Of a stretch of 64,000 nt of DNA, positions 29,468-40,854 are shown in pieces. A program made the translations under genes and the position numbers. The notes under the pieces are model-generated. The model was not told the origin of the DNA. It searched no databases and saw only the letters and a program-made list of their open reading frames with translations. How positions within the stretch are numbered: the first letter of the stretch is position 1; the number at the start of each line of letters is the position of its first letter. The DNA is from Papiliotrema nemorosa (Eukaryota > Basidiomycota > Tremellomycetes > Tremellales > Rhynchogastremaceae). The stretch is from contig JASKOT010000018.1 in the NCBI GenBank assembly GCA_032158125.1, forward strand, positions 1 through 64,000, written 5' to 3'.

Positions 29468-30034
29468 ATGCGGGACTATGTTCTATTCTGGGAATGGGAC
29501 GTGACATCCTCCAACCCCATCTCGCTCGCATGCTTCTCACAATGGTTTGCCAGAGACTTCACCGATCCACATTATCCAGGGGTGACCTTCGCGACTGCCG
29601 AGCATTACATGATGCACGGCAAAGCCATGATCTTCGACCCATCAGTGGCCGATGCCATCATTCACGCAAAGACCCCCGAGGAAGCAAAACGACTTGGGCG
29701 AGAGATTAAAGGCTTCAATCGAGATGTGTGGAATAAGCACGCGGATGACATTGTCGAAAGAGCCAGCTACCTCCGCTTCCAACAACATGGCGATGTCCTG
29801 GATCATTTGCTCGATACGGGTTCCAAGACGATGGTGGAGGCCAGTCCAACCGATAGAATATGGGGTATAGGATTCTCTGTCAAGGATGCTCCAGGGCATG
29901 AGGACGAGTGGGGTTTGATAGGTGAGTGCGTGCAATAGCCCGTGTTGATCAGTAGGATGGGTCTCGCATTAACCCGCGCGAAGCGAACTTTACAAAAAGA
30001 GCAGTCAGCCCGGACAGAAGACCAGAAAGAATAA
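29468..30034 (+). CDS. NADAR-domain (YbiA-like) putative N-glycosidase
   Basis: Member of the NADAR (DUF1768/YbiA/RibX) family, which hydrolyses N-glycosidic bonds in reactive riboflavin-pathway intermediates or ADP-ribose derivatives. Seen: DYVLFW near the N-terminus, FSQWFARDFTDPHYPGVTF, the family motif TAEHYMMHGKAMIF, EIKGFNRDVWNKHADDIV, and SPTDRIWGIG. The unspliced frame stops at 29936-29938. The expected last helix, MGLALTRAKRTLQKE, lies in the same frame just downstream and ends at 30032-30034. Reaching it needs a very short intron (27-30 nt, donor GTGCGT at 29926); the better donor GTGAGT at 29922 would shift frame and lose the helix. The ATG is 15 bp after the RAM2 stop. Confidence 0.8.
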
Positions 30035-30104
30035 CTGTGACTCGTTACAACATGCATGTCATTATAGAATGATGTACGTAGCCCAAAATATAATACATGA
30101 CCGC

Positions 30105-31657
30105 CTACTCTTCCTTGACATTGAATGCAAATGTGTGAGGTGACAACATGTTGGAGGATTCGGACTCATTATCCTGCGCAAGGCCGGCGCTCGTCTTTGG
30201 ACGAGCGCATTCTCCGGACTTGACCAGCTCCGGTATACGGAACGGCGTGGAAGTGAATGGCATGAAAGCCGGTGCTGTGACGGGACGGCGAGTTACATGT
30301 GGCAGACCGAGACCAAGGGTATCCAGAGAAGGCAACGAGGGACGGGTATCGTCCTCGACGAGCCTTTGCCTGCTTCGAGAAGGCTGCATGGCTTCCTCCT
30401 CCGATGCCGTGGTAGAAATACGCCGGCCACTTTGTTGAAACTGCTTGATCATCGACCAAGACTCGAAGTCGGACGATCGCAAGGGTAGACTCAGGGGGGG
30501 CAATGTGCCCGGCTGTAACGCTGCGGAATGAGGAGGAGGCGAGGGGAAGATGAAGGATATATTTTGCGACGGTAGGGGTTGGTGGTCCGGGTGAAGTAGG
30601 ATTGGCTTGAGGTTGAGCGGCGAGTATGGTGATACCGAACGCGAGGTTGGCGACCTCGGTATGACCACGTCTGAAGAGATATCGACGGTCCCCTGGTGTA
30701 TGTATAGACCGCGACGCGCACTCCGATGCTTTCGAGGTCCTTTGCTCGCGGCGGCGGCCTCGGCACGTTGAGCCAAGGTCGTGGCGCATACATTGATGGG
30801 GATGGGATCGCATTGGATATCTCGTGAGCGCAGTTTGGCAGGCTTCAATTTGATATGAAGCTGGAAGCGAATCTGAGCGAGTTTCGTGTTGGTCGTTTCT
30901 CCTGTATCCCACCTGTGTGATCTCTTTGGGATATGCAGTGTCATGCAGCATCGTTCGGCAGCCAGGTCATGCGATGCCGAGACGATGGGGGTGATATCGG
31001 TCTTGCCTCCGGTATGCTCCACCACTCGCTCCAGAACCATGGTGGCTCGTTTGATTTGCTCCTCCGATTTGGCTTGTAGGGCGATCTCCACACGGTCACC
31101 GGGTCCGAAAGCTCCTTCTGGGCGAGTGATAGTTATGCGAGGATCCGGAGGAGGAGAGGGGAGGATGGACTTTGCGATTCGGTGATTGACAATGTCGAGC
31201 AGATATGATTTGGTGATACGGTGACCGACATAAGGGATCGGTTCGTGCTCTATACTGGTGTCAAACTTCCACACCGTCTTCCACTCTTTGAAGCAGGTTG
31301 AGCTTGGGGCCTGTTTCGCGGCTTCGGGCGGGATGGAGATGCGAAAGGGGTGTGACCACGCTCCGAGTTCGGCGTATTCTTCTGAAGACCATATCACTTT
31401 GTGTTTCTCCCATAGAGTGTGCTCCTCCGACGGAGGACCTGTCCTTGTCTCGACGCATTTGATCGTGCAAAAGACTCGTCGAACGGGAAGGGGTTGAGCC
31501 AAGGGTGGAACTCGAGTGATGATGGTGCCGCTGACGATTACGGGGGTGACTCCGTAGTAACCTGAGTTTAGCACTACAAGAGGGATGGTGTCCTACCTGT
31601 CGAGGATATATACCTGCCGCCGGTATTGGTAGCAGCTTCCACGGCGAGCTCGAGCAT
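30105..31657 (-). CDS. Alpha-arrestin-like protein (Ldb19/Art1-like)
   Basis: Probable arrestin-related adaptor, a class that recruits Rsp5-type ubiquitin ligases to plasma-membrane transporters. Two exons: ATG at 31655-31657 through about 31599, then a 35-nt intron with branch TGCTAAAC, then the long exon to the stop at 30105, totalling 505 residues. The N-terminal part reads MLELAVEAATNTGGRYISST then YYGVTPVIVSGTIITRV. This is followed by RRVFCTIKCVETRTG, WSHPFRISIPP, IPYVGHRITKSYLLDIV and FGPGDRVEIALQAKS, consistent with arrestin N and C lobes. The C-terminal third is Ser/Pro-rich and probably disordered. An open frame upstream (about 31721-31915, same frame) is cut off by TGA and lacks an ATG, so the start is uncertain. 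No PPxY motif was noticed. Confidence 0.75.
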
Positions 31658-31983
31658 GGGGGAGTCATAGATGAGTCCACGAATGCGAGGGTGAGGAGAG
31701 AGGAAATTCAGTCGATCATGTCAAAGTAGAACCTGTGAAGAGACGAATTCGATGCGGCGGGCTGGAGAGTGTGGTGAGGGCGACCTCTTTGAACGAATTT
31801 GCAGTCTTTCGAAAGAGCCTCCCTGTTGTCCAAACGAGCTAGCAGAGTAGTACGAGTACTTGATGGTTGGTGGTGATCCGACTAGGATGACTCCAAAAGA
31901 GGGGCGGTTCCACAAATGAGACTAGTCGTTGAACAACCGGGCTATCCAGGACATGAAACTCAAAACACTTCTAAACCCCTTGA

Positions 31984-32052
31984 GGGGGGAGGACCCTGAG
32001 ACCCCTGCTCTCGCCCCCCGCCCCCCCCCCGTTCCCCCGTCCCCCCCCCCCT
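31984..32052. repeat. Cluster of G and C homopolymers
   Basis: A short run of G at about 31984 is followed by C runs of 6, 11, 5 and 12 separated by single or double G/T bases (32014-32052). On the minus strand this gives several adjacent G tracts and so could form a G-quadruplex. It lies in the 5' flank of the arrestin-like gene. Confidence 0.85.
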
Positions 32053-32059
32053 GTGAACC

Positions 32060-32730
32060 TTGTTGATCGACCTAGTATTTTTAGATCAGGCACGACGCTA
32101 ACTTCACAACCCAACGCAACCTGTCTAACCTACTCTGCGTCTTGTCTCGATCACACTTCATTTGCGTAAGCCGACATATGCAACAAGAGCAGCTCTGCAC
32201 CACATGCCTGACTTGTAGATCTGGACTGTCTCTAGCAGAATCTCATTCACGGTCATGGTCGCAAGATAGTCTCGAGCTCGATGGCGGGCATCGGAGGGAT
32301 CGGGAAGCCCATGTCGCTCACAGCCAAGGTTCTTCGTCATCACGGGAGCGCCACTGTGCAACTTATTTCGTCCCTTTGTACGCAAAAAAGCCGCCCTTGT
32401 TCGACAAGACGCCACCCCCTTGGAAGCTTCGTCTTCCGTCTGCACTCACTCGAGCCAACTTGCCGATGAGAGAGCATGTGCCCATATGGGTCCAAATCAT
32501 CCGATGCCGTGGTCCTGCATAATCAGCCGAGTAAGTTGAGAAAGGGGAAGGACCGGGTGATGCAGATACCGTCTCACGTGTATCTGCGAATTCACCCCGG
32601 TAAGTCGTGTCACTTAGACGAGCCTTTGTGATCAATACCCCATAAAGATGCAACCCGCACGATCTGTCCTATTCATCCAATGACGAGTAGCGAGTTGCAA
32701 AGCTTGGGCCAGACTCCCCCAACCCTCACT
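32060..32730 (+). other. Possible spliced transcript of unknown coding status
   Basis: Three good plus-strand donor/acceptor pairs are visible: GTAAGC at 32166 to TTGTAG at about 32218; GTAAGTTG at about 32531 to GATGCAG at about 32565; GTAAGTCG at about 32601 to ATAAAG at about 32648. Between them two or three plus-strand frames, and two minus-strand frames, are open for 60-125 codons, so I cannot pick a protein. None of the frames resembles a family I know. It may be a small gene or a non-coding RNA. Confidence 0.3.
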
Positions 32731-33301
32731 CACAAGTGATTGGCGCGCGCAATCTTGGCGCGTCGCGATCTAGGCGGTGCGCGAAAAGTGATTGCCGCTT
32801 CTTCTCGCCATGTCCATTGCTTTCCTTCTCACGGCACGTTTATTCTTCCAGCCTAGGCAGATTCCTTGTCCCATTTCCACCAGAGATTCTTCACTAGTGG
32901 TCTCTCGCTATCGTCGCCAGCATCTTTGCGGGGCTTTTCCAAGACACACGTTCAAACACGTCCAAGGCTTGCGGTAGCGTTTGGGCTCAACTGATGATCC
33001 ATATAATATGCTCCGAACTGATAACAAATGCGTCTTCGCACTACTTGTACTCACCATTTTAAGACCGCGCAAACAAAGTCCGTCTGCATTCTTGCACCCT
33101 TATATAGGTGTATCTTCCTCATCGCCTCGCCATAGGCCTGACCGACATCGATTCGTTTCGAGTTCTCCTCCTTTGACTGCTCCCCTACGCTCGACCAGCA
33201 ATACAACAGGCCTCACCCATCTTCCCCATCTCTCCCCATCTCTCCCCATCTCATCCCATCTTATCCCCTGTCGTCCCCTCTTGTCCCGATCACTCACTGC
33301 C

Positions 33302-34767
33302 ATGCTCGCAACGGCCCTCCTGTCCCTAGTCACAACTCTCGTGTCACCGACCCTTGCTAGTCCGCTTCAACAACGTGGAGTCAACCTTGGTTGGCCCTAC
33401 GGATCTCAGAAGGTTCGAGGCGTCAATCTGGGAGGAGTGAGTGGCTAAGGTGAACCGATACTGACTGATAGTGGCTTGTACTCGAGCCTTTCATCACCGT
33501 GAGGCCGAACTGGGATCAGAGCTCATGGTCAGCCTTCGCTTTTTCAAGCAACAGGGAATGATGCGATTGTAGACGAATACACTTTTGGCCAATACCAGGA
33601 CCGCAACACTGCCTTGGCAGCCTTGACCGTCCATTGGAACACCTGGTTCACCGAAGATGACTTTGCTCAGATAGCCGGTAAGCATCCGTGAGGTCCTTGC
33701 TGACCCCAGCCGCTGGCCTCAATCACGTCCGAGTAGGTCAAATAGAGGATTCTCACTGTCACTGAGATTAGATCCCTATAGGCTACTGGGCATATGACGT
33801 ATCCGCTGGAGAACCCTACATCCAAGGTCAAGCCGCCTATCTTGACAGAGCTATCGGTTGGGCGCGGAATCACAATCTCAAAGTCATCATTGATGTCCAT
33901 GGCGCTCCTGGCTCCCAAAATGGATACGACAATTCTGGTCGACGTGGTGATGCTCAATGGCCCTACGATTCCAACAACGTACTCCGTACCAAGAATGTGG
34001 TGCAATTATTGTCGCATAAATATTCCGACCCTTCGTACTGGCAAGTTGTAACAGCGCTCGCCATTCTAAATGAGCCCGCCACATATATGGGTCAAGAGTT
34101 CCTCTCGATCACTCGACAATACAACTACGATGCTTATGGTGCTGCACGATATCCCTGGGCCCCCGAAGGCTCGTCCAGCAAGTCTGGTCTGGCGATCGTT
34201 GTCCATGATGGCTTCCAACCAGTCTCCTACTTTGACAATTATCTCAACGAGCCAAACTTTGAATCCATCCTGCTGGATCACCACCAATACACGGTCTTTA
34301 GTGACCAGGAAGTCGCCATGACCGACCAAGCTCGTCTCGACACGATTTGCGGCAAGGCTGGTGAATTTAGCTCGTCGCAACTGTGGCTGGTCATCGGCGA
34401 ATGGTCCCTCGCCGCAACCGATTGCGCCTTGTGGCTCAATGGACGAGGTCGAGGATCCCGCTATGACGGTTCCTTCCCTGGATCACCTTACGTTGGCAGC
34501 TGTGATGGCAAGACTGGTGACGGTAGCAACTTTTCCGACGAATACAAGGCTTACCTGCGCAAGTTCTGGGATACTCAGACTCAAGTTTACGAAAACAATG
34601 GCCAAGGTGAGTTTAGCACGCTTCGGTACTGATGCATAGGATGGGTATACTGGACCTGGAAAACCGAAAACGCGGCGGAGTGGTCATATCGACACGGGCT
34701 GTATGGCGGGTGGATCCCATGGAACCCTGCCGAGCACGTCAATGGGTTGGACTCGTTGTGCACCTAG
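33302..34767 (+). CDS. EXG1: Secreted exo-1,3-beta-glucanase (GH5)
   Basis: Cell-wall glucan exo-hydrolase. Six exons (33302-33436, 33472-33498, 33533-33677, 33710-33732, 33772-34606, 34640-34767) total 1293 nt, or 430 residues. A signal peptide (about residues 1-20: MLATALLSLVTTLVSPTLAS) precedes the mature start. GH5 exo-glucanase motifs: [61 protein letters not shown]. The acid/base glutamate lies in LAILNEPATYMG, and the nucleophile in LVIGEWSLAATDC. The C-terminal part has GWVYWTWKTENAAEWSYRHG and ends EHVNGLDSLCT. No GPI signal, so it is probably released or wall-retained. Convergent with the FIST-domain gene (36-bp gap). Confidence 0.95.
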
Positions 34768-34803
34768 TTTACATAGACACACCACGGACAGTTGCTATGC
34801 ATC

Positions 34804-36087
34804 TCACGACCAGAACACACGTCCATGTGGGACGGTGCACACTGCATCTCCATGTATGAATCCATCTTCGCTCATACCAAGGAAGCCGATTTCGATTCGG
34901 GGTTTCCCGCGAGGAACTGCCTGTTCCTCATCGTCTGATCGAGGCAGGGCGCCAAAATGGATTCCAGGTTGTAGAACAAGAGATCGTTTGTTGGGGCGAT
35001 ACATGAACTGCCGTTAGCGGGCGCGTTGCAGTGGCTCACCTGGACTCGTTGCCCTTCACGTAGCGGATCCTCCATGTCGAGCGACAGCGCTCCCCGACTA
35101 GGATCACCGCTAAGGATGCGAACCACCTTCTCTTCTATTCTGAGGAAGAACGCTTCATCCTTGTCGCCCAATTTCCCAGCGTCCCGCTGCTGTATAGCCG
35201 TCATAAGTGTCTGTGTAGGATTCGCCTGACCGTCTATCCGCAAAAGCAAGTTTCCTTGAGCCCTCACTGTCAGTTTTCTGTTTTCAGACAAAGGCTTCTG
35301 CTCACCCAGATACACTGTGCTCGCCGGTAAGAGGCTCAAGCCCAAACTCCGTGTTTATCGGCAAGTCGTCCTCGAGGACGACACCAACAGTGCCCGATGA
35401 GAAAATCTCATTATTGCGCAACAACGTATGTTGCCGGCCAGTCAGGAACGGTGTGGGCGCCGTCAACATTCCAAACTGATTTCAGCAGCTCTTAAATGAA
35501 ACGACCTACTGTCGTAGCACCAGGGAGCATCGTCTTGATGCCTTGAAGAACAGGCGTTGGAAGATTATCGGTCAGCAACATGAAAGACTTGCCCCTCGAG
35601 TTCAGCGACATCCGCACACGCTCTCCTACCCTACACGCCCCAGCTCTGGTATCCTCGTCGTTTCCGCTTCACCCTTCCATAATCCCGCCCAGCCTTGCTC
35701 ATTCCTGACAGCCTCAGTCTCTCCGATCTCACTCCCCCGCGTATCGGGTCTCGATGCTCCAGGCCGTTGGAACCGACCCACTTGCACCGGCGGTCTTCCA
35801 CTTAGCTCGCTTCTGAAGGTTCGTCCTCGATCAAAGGTCGCTATGGACAGAGAAGGCTCTGTACCTGGTGGGGCGGTGGAGAATGATCCCACAGAAGAGA
35901 GGGACTGCAGCGTCTTGATGAGCGGTGGAAGATCGGAGGAAGGGATCGATGTGGAGAGAAGGTATGCGGTGACTGATGAGGATGGCACGGATGCAAGATG
36001 TTGCTCTAGTAGCTGTACAGTGGGAGAGTAAAGCGTGTGAGCTCGTATCGGGGTCCTAGCAGTGTGCAAGAGTCGCCTGCGTATCAT
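34804..36087 (-). CDS. FIST-domain protein with mitochondrial-like presequence
   Basis: FIST domains are sensory or ligand-binding modules known mainly from bacterial signal-transduction proteins and some eukaryotic F-box proteins; the function here is unknown. The N-terminus MIRRRLLHTARTPIRAHTLY is Arg-rich without acidic residues, as in mitochondrial targeting peptides. After short introns the product reads GKSFMLLTDNLPTPVLQGIK, ATTFGMLTAPTPFLTGRQHT, FSSGTVGVVLEDDLPINTEF, RAQGNLLLRIDGQANPTQTL, and the FIST_C-like end PRIEIGFLGMSEDGFIHGDA. Stop at 34804-34806, ATG at 36085-36087. It lies 139 bp downstream of eIF3a on the same strand and tail-to-tail with the exo-glucanase. Confidence 0.72.
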
Positions 36088-36226
36088 TGTTGATTTGAGT
36101 ATGAACGCGATCATACATTGTGAACTTTGCGAGTGGAGGGCAATGAAATATGAAACGAAACTCGACACGTGCAGGATGAAGTGCAGATCCGATGCATTAT
36201 CATGATAATAGTCATATAGCTCAAAG

Positions 36227-39212
36227 TTACCACCTGGAGCCGGTCGGTCGAGGATTTGATGGCGGAGCATCCGACCCCTGAGTCCTCTTTGCGGACCACT
36301 TACCCTGACCAGGTCGATAGACCCCTTGCGGCGCCTGAGTCTGACCGTTGGGCGGTGTCGACGAGGAAGTTCCATTGGCTGGAGCATTGGCTGGAGCGTT
36401 GGCCGGGGCATTGGCCGTATTGGGGCTAGTCGCATCACTCTTGTTCGCCATTCGGTCTCTCCAACCGCCAGCTTTGACGGCAGTCGGAGCCAACGGAGAC
36501 GGGGCAGACGAAGGCTCGGGTCGTCGGAATCCACCTCCACTGGCACGCTCCTGTCGACGACGCTCCGCTTCCTCCTCCCTCTCCCTTTGCTTTCGAATCA
36601 TTTCGGCGTCCTTGGCTCGTTGTGCTTCCCGTTCGGCCTTTGCTTGAGCGATCTTTTCCGCTTCGGCAGCTTCCTTTGCCACTTTTTCCTCTCGTAATCG
36701 GGTCTCCTCCGCTTGTCTCTCCTCCGCCAAACGTGCCTCTTCTTCCTCTTGTTCTGTTGTCAGCGCAGTTCTGCTGTTCAACTCACCCCTGGCTCGACGC
36801 TCCGCTTCTTCGGCCTCGGCTCGTTCCCTCAAGACTCGTTCTTTCTCGGCGTTTCGTCGGGCAACAAGACTCGCTCTGAATTTGGCCTTTTCCTCCTCAA
36901 TCTTCTTGGCAGCGCTGGCTCGAGCGGCTTCCATCTCTTGCTCTTGTTGAGACTGCACAGCCTGTCGTGCGACGAGGTAGTCTGGCATCATTCGCCCCAA
37001 TCGACGTTTGAGTTCCACAGTGGCCTTTTGTTGTAGAATAGCCTGTTCTCGAGCGGCAATATTCATTTGCTCGTGCGCCTCTCGATCCTCCTTCTTCTGC
37101 CTCTCGTAATCGTCAGCAAGAAGAGGTCGTTCCTCCTTTCGGTACGCTCGCTCCAAATGATCAACTCGTTTGCCGACGATTCGCAGCCTTTCGTTGAGCT
37201 CCCGCTTCTCCTTGGCCAATTGCTCGACCTGCATGGCGACAAGTTTCGACGAATCGAGATCTTCGATGTTGGAGATATCAACCTTGAGATCACCCTTGGC
37301 TGCCAACGTCTGGGCCAACTTTTGAGCCTCTTCTCGTCGAGTCGCCTCCATTTGCTTCTGCAGACGCTCAATCTCGGCAGCTTTGGCCAGTTCTCGTTGT
37401 ATTCGAGCTTGCTCTTCGGCAGCGTGCTTGAGTCGCTCTGCCTTGGCAGTCGACTCTTCTCGCTCTCGTCGGAGGTTGGCCTCCTCCATAAGCTCTCGTC
37501 GCTTCTGAACGATCTGTCGACGGTGCGCAATGGCCTTTCGATCCTCTTCGGCTTGTTCGATGGCTCGAGCAAAGACCTCGGCCCGGGTAGGGACAGCAGC
37601 TGGGTTGAGATAGTTGTTGGTGTTGTGCAAACAAATGGCGAGGGTCGAAAGGCGGTTCAGATCCGTCGTGTCGGCGGTGAAAGCGATGGACTTGGCAACG
37701 TGATCCACCCGAGCGGCAATCTTGGTCTCCCGAGCGAAGACGATCAAAAACTTTTCCAGAGCAGCCAGATCAGTCGCCCATACAGAACCTTCAAAAGGCT
37801 TGACAAGGTCTAAAACAGACTGGAGCGAGATCGTGTCGTACAGCTCGGACAATTCCCGCAGCAACTTGGAGAACACGACACCCTTGAGAGCTGGCAAGTA
37901 CGGTTGGTATTCCGGAGCGAGCGATGCAATGAGCGGGGCGAGGCGTTGGGCAGCGGTAAGCGGCTGGAAGTCGATTTCGAGAATGTTGTAGATCTGTCGA
38001 ATCTCGGGCGAGACTCGTTTCAGATGACGACCCGCGGCGTCCTTGACCAGCTCCTCACGCGTAGGCATAGCCTGCAGGTTGAGCAAGCTGACAAGTCGTT
38101 GTTTGGCCTCGACTTGACCGTAAGGAACCGCGAGAGCGCTGAGCAAGACGCAGCCGGGAGCTTTGATGGTGACAGTACCAGCTCGTTCCGAATAGTAATA
38201 GAAATGTGCCCATGCGGCGGCGTGGAATACGGCGGTTTGCTTTCCGCCCTCGGCCTTGAAGATCTGGGTCAACTTTTCATAGTAATTGGCCATCATCGCA
38301 GGTCGAGCTTTTTTCCCTTGGATCAATTGGTACACATCTTCCACAGATCGGAATGCCTCTTGCCAGAGCTCGAGTTGAACAGCCGTTTCGAGCTGCAGGA
38401 ATCGAGTATCGAGATGTCGAGAGAGCGTGTCTGGGTCCGACAAATTGACGGCGTGTTGCTGATGACCATACTTGGCGGCATTCGAGATGTCTTTTCGTAA
38501 TCGTTGCTCGCACAATCGTCGGAAGTCGGCTTTTCGCTCGTGGACCTGACAAAATTTGAACGCTCGATGAGCGATCGACTGGTAAATGAGCTCCAACCGG
38601 TCGTTGCCCTTGGCCACGTCGAGCGAGATATCATACGCGTCCCAGCAGAACTTTTGCGCCGGGGCGATAAGTCGTCGTTCAATCCTCTCACGGTCCCCCG
38701 CCTTGTCGATGAAAGAGTCGAATAGCATGGCGGTGGGTTGAAGGGGGAGTTCATCGTCGACCACCGGGGTTTCGGGTAGAGCCTCGACCTCTTTCTTGGC
38801 TTGAGCCGTAGCATTGGCGAGACGAGCTTCGGCCTGGGCGATGAAATGATTGAGCACAGTCTCCACGGATTGGACATGTGTGCTCTGGATCGCGTTCTTA
38901 TAGGTCAAAAGGGCAAGTCGGACATGGGATTTTCGAGAGTTGGCCACGCAGAGATCGACGAATTTGAGAACGATGGGCTCCAAAATGTTGTTGGCAGTGT
39001 GTTTGAATCGTTTCCTAGGGTCAGCATGGGGAGATTGCGTGGTACGCACGATTGAAAGACCTCCCAGAGGTTTTCAAAAGCTTGCTGTTGAGATTGAGAG
39101 GTGCCCAAAGCGAGGAGCTCCTCTGAGCGCTGGATGGTGAGCGCATGCTTGAATGGATGGGATATTGACGTACCTTGAGCGCGTTTTCTGGCTTGACGTA
39201 GATGGGAGGCAT
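36227..39212 (-). CDS. TIF32: Eukaryotic translation initiation factor 3 subunit A
   Basis: Largest scaffold subunit of eIF3, needed for 43S pre-initiation complex assembly. Exon 1 encodes MPPIYVKPENALK, the family N-terminus. Exon 2 encodes RSEELLALGTSQSQQQAFEN and so on to VFQS, and the third exon is a 940-codon open frame (36227-39049). The N-terminal helical repeat and PCI region includes RLALLTYKNAIQSTHVQSVE, HRAFKFCQVHERKADFRRLC and YYEKLTQIFKAEGGKQTAVF. The C-terminal third is a highly charged coiled coil rich in E, R, K and A, followed by a Pro/Ala/Asn-rich tail with repeated ANAP units, ending RPTGSRW. Total about 985 residues. It is divergent from the epsin gene. Confidence 0.96.
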
Positions 39213-39492
39213 GGTGAATGATGAGCCTTACCCTTCGTTGGTCGAGGAATACTAGATGCCCAGGTGGAAAGCGAGGAAATCATCTCATTGTTGAAACGGG
39301 GGGAAGACGCGGGGATAATGCCGAATGTGGCACTTTTATGGGTGACTCCAGGGAGGAGGGGTGGCGATTTCCCCTCGCTCTCACCATGACGTTGACCGTC
39401 CCTCCCTCATATCCCACCCCCATTCATCCCGCATTGCACAAAATCAGAACAGCGTATAGATTGCCTTGCAACCAAGATCTGCGGAGTCTATC
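39213..39492. promoter_or_regulatory. Divergent promoter of eIF3a and epsin
   Basis: A 280-bp spacer with a short G run (about 39297-39302) and a pyrimidine-rich stretch around 39400-39430. No other signal seen. Confidence 0.45.
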
Positions 39493-40817
39493 ATGGCGTC
39501 CTCGCTACAGAACATGTACGTATATGATCCCTTGCAAGCTCGCGCTGACGATTTTCAGCGGTCGAGGCGGTGAGCCAAGCTCGGACCTGTCCAGGGGTCC
39601 GTCACTGACAAGGCAGCTCTTCGAGTCGCAAAGAATTACACAAAGGGGTATACAGATACTCAGGTGAGAGGAATAGAGTGCGACATGACTAACGCTGCAG
39701 ACAAAAGTCCGAGATGCGACCTCAAACGATGCATGGGGGCCTTCGGGGACCCAGATGAACGAGATTGCCCAAATGACTTACAACCAGTGCGTGAGAATCT
39801 CAACCTCCCTAATGCCAGAAACGACTTTGTGGAGATCATGGAGATGATGGACAAGCGACTGAACGACAAGGGCAAGAATTGGCGTCATGTGTTCAAGGTG
39901 GGTCATGTCCCGTATCCGGAAAGTTGACGATAGGCCTTGACATTACTGGATTATTGCCTTCATGCCGGCTCGGAAAATGTGGTCATCTATTTCAAGGACA
40001 ATATCTATATCGTCAAGTAAGCACAACTCAGTGAATGCGGTCACCGACCTGATGACAGAACGCTCAAGGAATTTGTCTATACTGATGAATCGGGCAAGGA
40101 TGTCGGGGCGAATGTTCGTCAAAAGGCAAAGGATATCACCAACCTGTTGCAGGACGACGAGAGGTTGCGAGCAGAACGCAAGTCCCGAGGAGCTATGAGG
40201 GATCGTATGCTGGGCAATCTTGCGTCGAGTGGACTGCAGGGAGACCAAGACGATGGGAACAGGCGCGATCCTCCGCCAAGCCGTCCGAAGCGAAGTGGAA
40301 ACGAGGAGGACGATTTGCAGAAAGCCATCGCTGAGAGTATGAGGATGCAAGAGGAAGAAGCCAAGAGAAGGAGTCAGGTCACTCAAGAGGAAGACGACTT
40401 CAAGAGGGCCATCAGGCTATCCGAGGAGGAGGAGGCCAAAAGGAAGCGCGATCTGGAGTCGACCAACCAGAATGCCCTGTTTGACGACAGCCTGAACATG
40501 TTTGTCCGTGGCCGGCGCTGAAGCTTACCATAGGTCATCGAATAATCAATACAGCCAGCAGCCTCAGATGACGGGCTATCCGCTCGTCGACATTGGCTAT
40601 GGGCAGCAGCAACAGCTTCAGCCGCAGTACACGTCATACAATGTGAAGCATCTCCATCACCAATAGCGACTAGAACTAATCAACAGCCCTTCCACGCTCA
40701 AATGATGGCGCAGCAGCAACAGCAGCAACAACAGGAAGAGTATATGCGTCAAATGGCACTGCAGGAGCAGCAGCGGCAGCAGGAAGAATGGATGCGTCAA
40801 CAATATCTGCAGCAACA

Positions 40818-40854
<37 letters not shown>

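Larger units (their letters stand above)
31658..33301. other. Long region without a confident gene
   Basis: Contains the arrestin-like gene's 5' flank, a C-rich homopolymer cluster (about 31984-32052), an unassigned transcript-like stretch (about 32060-32730) and the promoter of the exo-glucanase gene. Near the latter are TATA-like ATATAATATG at about 33001 and TTATATAGG at about 33101. A pyrimidine tract of repeated CCCATCTCT/TCCCATCT units (about 33225-33290) ends 12 bp before the ATG at 33302. Confidence 0.5.

Noticed and set aside
30169..30951. 260-codon minus-strand open frame in another frame of the arrestin-like gene
   Set aside because: Overlaps the arrestin-like reading frame fully, with no splice or homology support.
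33001..33301. Longer EXG1 open frame starting near 32981
   Set aside because: It reads through the TATA-like and pyrimidine-tract region; the ATG at 33302 begins a proper signal peptide directly after the tract.
35626..36546. 306-codon open frame running from eIF3a into the FIST gene as a possible fusion
   Set aside because: Its upstream part lies in a non-coding frame of the eIF3a 3' end; the FIST gene has its own ATG at 36085-36087 with a presequence-like start.
37067..38500. Long plus-strand open frames (248 and 198 codons) rich in Leu, Ser and Phe
   Set aside because: Mirror frames of the eIF3a coiled coil; the repetitive charged coding sequence keeps the opposite strand open.
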